From NCBI GenBank assembly GCA_030613125.1, contig JAUWMO010000007.1:1-25692 (forward strand): a stretch of 25,692 bases of DNA, read 5' to 3'. The notes beneath the pieces are model-generated. The model searched no databases. It saw only the letters and a program-made list of their open reading frames with translations, and had not been told where the DNA came from. A program made the position numbers and the translations under genes. Below, one piece after another: positions 24,043 to 25,692 of the stretch (positions are counted from its first letter, which is position 1; each line of letters starts with the position of its first letter). This DNA comes from Bacteroidota bacterium (GTDB taxonomy: Bacteria > Bacteroidota > Bacteroidia > Bacteroidales > VadinHA17).

Positions 24043-25287
24043 TCACAAATTATACTGCGGGATCTTCATCCATTCTTCGCCTTTTAAGGCCGATTGATGT
24101 GCAACTATTCCACCAACCGTCATATTCAGAGCCGTAGCTATGTCAACAAGAGGTTTGCGATCCTGAAGGATTGCCGTTACGAATTCATCCGTAAGGCGTC
24201 CATGAGAGCCACCATGTCCACCAGCAGATACACCGGGAGGAAGTGGAGGCCGGGTTAAATCCGGAAGATTTTTTTCGAGCCCTTCGTATTTTTCATAAAA
24301 GGAGCCCCTCTCTCCACGAACACGTCCATCTTCTAAAAACTCATGCCCACCTGGGGTATCGCTACTTCTGCCCATCCGTGCCATCCCTCCTTCACTGGTT
24401 CGATATAGTGAGATTTCGGTACCAAATGGATTTTTATAACGGTTATTCCCTTCTTGATAACGCTCCATCAGGCTTGGCATTCCAAGGCAGGACACTTCGG
24501 TAAAACTTCCACCGGTTACACCCACATAGTAAGCATCGGAGTGGGTCGGATACCATTGTGGCGGCATACCGTGACGCCAGTTATTGTATGACCCTATTCC
24601 TTTTTCTGAATAATGCCAATACTCGCCTTCGGTATAAACAAGTTTGCCGAAGCCGCCGGCTTTGTAAATCTGGCGCATGGCGTAAAGATCCTCACGAAAG
24701 CATGAAGTTTCGAACATCATATACTTCATACCACTCTTCTTCACTGCATCAAATAGTTTGTCTGCTTCTTCCAGCGACCCGAAAACAGCAGGCACTGCAG
24801 AAGCTACATGCTTACCATGTTTCAAAACCTCAATGCAATGTTTCATATGACTGGGAGCATCAGTAGCCACAAATACTGCCTCGATTTTGTCATCTTTGAC
24901 AAGTTCCTCGAGTGATGGATAGGTCTTTTTACATTTGGTTACTTCCGCCAACTTGGCGCAACGGTCAGGAAAAAGATCACTGACGGCTACAACTTCGACA
25001 TTAGGGTGATCCTGGAAACCAAAAGCAGCACTGAATCTGCAAACACCATATCCGACTAGACCAACCCGAATCTTACGATCTGAAACGGGCACCCACCCTT
25101 TTGAGGCATCCGGATTATCCTGGGCTTCCTCAAAACCATGAATATCTGGTTGTGCAAACCTTCTTTCACCTTTACAGCCTATCTGCTGCAACCCAAAAAC
25201 TCCTGCACCTACTCCGAGGCCAGTCAGTTTAATAAACTTACGCCGATTGAATAATTGATTAATTGGCATATTACGCATTTTTTTCAT
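24043..25287 (-). CDS. Secreted Gfo/Idh/MocA-family oxidoreductase
   Basis: The 414-residue protein has a twin-arginine signal, NRRKFIKLTG (R15, R16) with a hydrophobic segment to about 37, ending QQIGCKG (C38), a possible though loose lipoprotein site. The NAD(P)-binding motif GLVGYG is at 76-81. It continues VEVVAVSDLFPDR and the usual VATDAPSHMKHCIEVLKHGKHV, but where most members have EKP it has SAVPAVFGSLEEAD. WYPTHSDAYYVGVTGGSF (246-263) and a C-terminal GGHGGSHGRLTDEFV follow. Such secreted members in Bacteroidota are linked to polysaccharide breakdown; reaction and substrate are unknown. Starts at 25287, 25278 or 25269 are all possible. It lies 38 bases after the partial gene at 25327. 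Confidence 0.85.
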   Translation of the reverse strand: MKKMRNMPINQLFNRRKFIKLTGLGVGAGVFGLQQIGCKGERRFAQPDIHGFEEAQDNPDASKGWVPVSDRKIRVGLVGYGVCRFSAAFGFQDHPNVEVVAVSDLFPDRCAKLAEVTKCKKTYPSLEELVKDDKIEAVFVATDAPSHMKHCIEVLKHGKHVASAVPAVFGSLEEADKLFDAVKKSGMKYMMFETSCFREDLYAMRQIYKAGGFGKLVYTEGEYWHYSEKGIGSYNNWRHGMPPQWYPTHSDAYYVGVTGGSFTEVSCLGMPSLMERYQEGNNRYKNPFGTEISLYRTSEGGMARMGRSSDTPGGHEFLEDGRVRGERGSFYEKYEGLEKNLPDLTRPPLPPGVSAGGHGGSHGRLTDEFVTAILQDRKPLVDIATALNMTVGGIVAHQSALKGEEWMKIPQYNL

Positions 25288-25326
25288 TTGTAAAAAAAAT
25301 TAAATTATTAACTCTTAATTTTAATT

Positions 25327-25692
25327 TTATTTTTTTAAGTTTAACGCAATCTCAACAGCCACTTCATTTTCAAATGCAGGAACTTCGACCAGCCTCTCTA
25401 TTATTTTACCGTCTTCTTCCGTATAGACAAAACAACTTGTGGGAACATCTGTATTTCCGGACATATTAATTGACAATTTCCCGGTGGCAGCATTATAGTG
25501 GCTATCCCTGATATCAGAAGTATGAAAAGCACGAACCATATAAAGGGCTGCATCTGTATCGAGGTATAGAGGATTGTATTTAGAAATACCCTGGCTTATT
25601 CTGCTGAATATCTGGTTCCAGTTATCAGGTTCGATTTTAAAGATGTAATCTGTTTCGTGCGTCATAAGAACGGCCAGCGCTTTTGCTTCAAG
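25327..25692 (-). CDS. C-terminal part of an unknown protein, cut by the window edge
   Basis: The minus-strand frame is open to the right edge of the window without a stop, so at least 121 residues are the C-terminus of a longer protein; an internal ATG at 25665 is probably not the start because codons before it (LEAKALAVLM) read sensibly into it. The visible part has a helical stretch (NWNQIFSRISQGISKYN), then beta-rich sequence with TGKLSINMSGNTDVPTSCFVYTEEDG, and ends ALNLKK. This looks like a helical-then-beta C-terminal domain, often found in carbohydrate-active enzymes, but I do not recognise the family. It is the most upstream visible gene of the leftward cluster. Confidence 0.6.
   Translation of the reverse strand, partial: LEAKALAVLMTHETDYIFKIEPDNWNQIFSRISQGISKYNPLYLDTDAALYMVRAFHTSDIRDSHYNAATGKLSINMSGNTDVPTSCFVYTEEDGKIIERLVEVPAFENEVAVEIALNLKK

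Overview
The window looks like a chromosomal segment of a Bacteroidota bacterium, probably Bacteroidales-like. The evidence is a moderately AT-rich sequence, promoter boxes of the TAnnTTTG type (TACTTTTG, TATCTTTG), few Shine-Dalgarno sites, short 7-8 bp tandem arrays between genes, a metal-type (Cys) KdsA, and secreted Gfo/Idh/MocA proteins with an RRKF(V/I)K twin-arginine start. No rRNA, tRNA, CRISPR array or transposase gene was seen.

Layout. 1-306: repeat-rich intergenic DNA with stacked hairpins. 307-980 (+): a HEPN/MNT gene pair of toxin-antitoxin type. 1081-2280 (-): mnmA, tRNA thiolation. 2281-2698: a second repeat-rich stretch that shares two modules with 1-306 and ends in short tandem arrays running into the ilvC stop codon. 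2699-8072 (-): a branched-chain amino acid operon, ilvD-ilvB-ilvN-ilvC. Its leader (about 8090-8265) has a promoter, a 20-codon Ile/Leu-rich leader ORF, an antiterminator segment and a strong intrinsic terminator just before ilvD, the full layout of a classical attenuator.

8331-13228 (-): five tightly packed genes, kdnA-kdnB-kdsA-(transaldolase+CBS)-kdsC-like. Together they could build 8-amino-3,8-dideoxy-octulosonate (Kdo8N), an amino form of the LPS inner-core sugar Kdo. The unusual member is a TalC/FSA-like aldolase fused to a CBS pair that resembles the CBS pair of KdsD (arabinose-5-phosphate isomerase). It may be a different way of supplying or controlling arabinose 5-phosphate.

13532-15880 (-): an unrecognised 171-residue protein, then an overlapping pabC-like/pabB-like pair for p-aminobenzoate. 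16069-18405 (+): a DeoR-family regulator and a class-III aminotransferase six bases apart. 18593-25692 (-): a carbohydrate gene set reading leftwards from the window edge: the C-terminal part of an unknown protein, a secreted Gfo/Idh/MocA protein, a fucose/arabinose-isomerase-like protein, an FGGY sugar kinase, a GH109-like NAD-dependent glycosidase and a secreted cupin. The order suggests release, isomerisation and phosphorylation of a sugar whose identity cannot be read from the sequence.

The most notable items are the ilv attenuator, the transaldolase-CBS fusion in the Kdo8N cluster, and the paired-hairpin intergenic element present twice with compensatory base changes.
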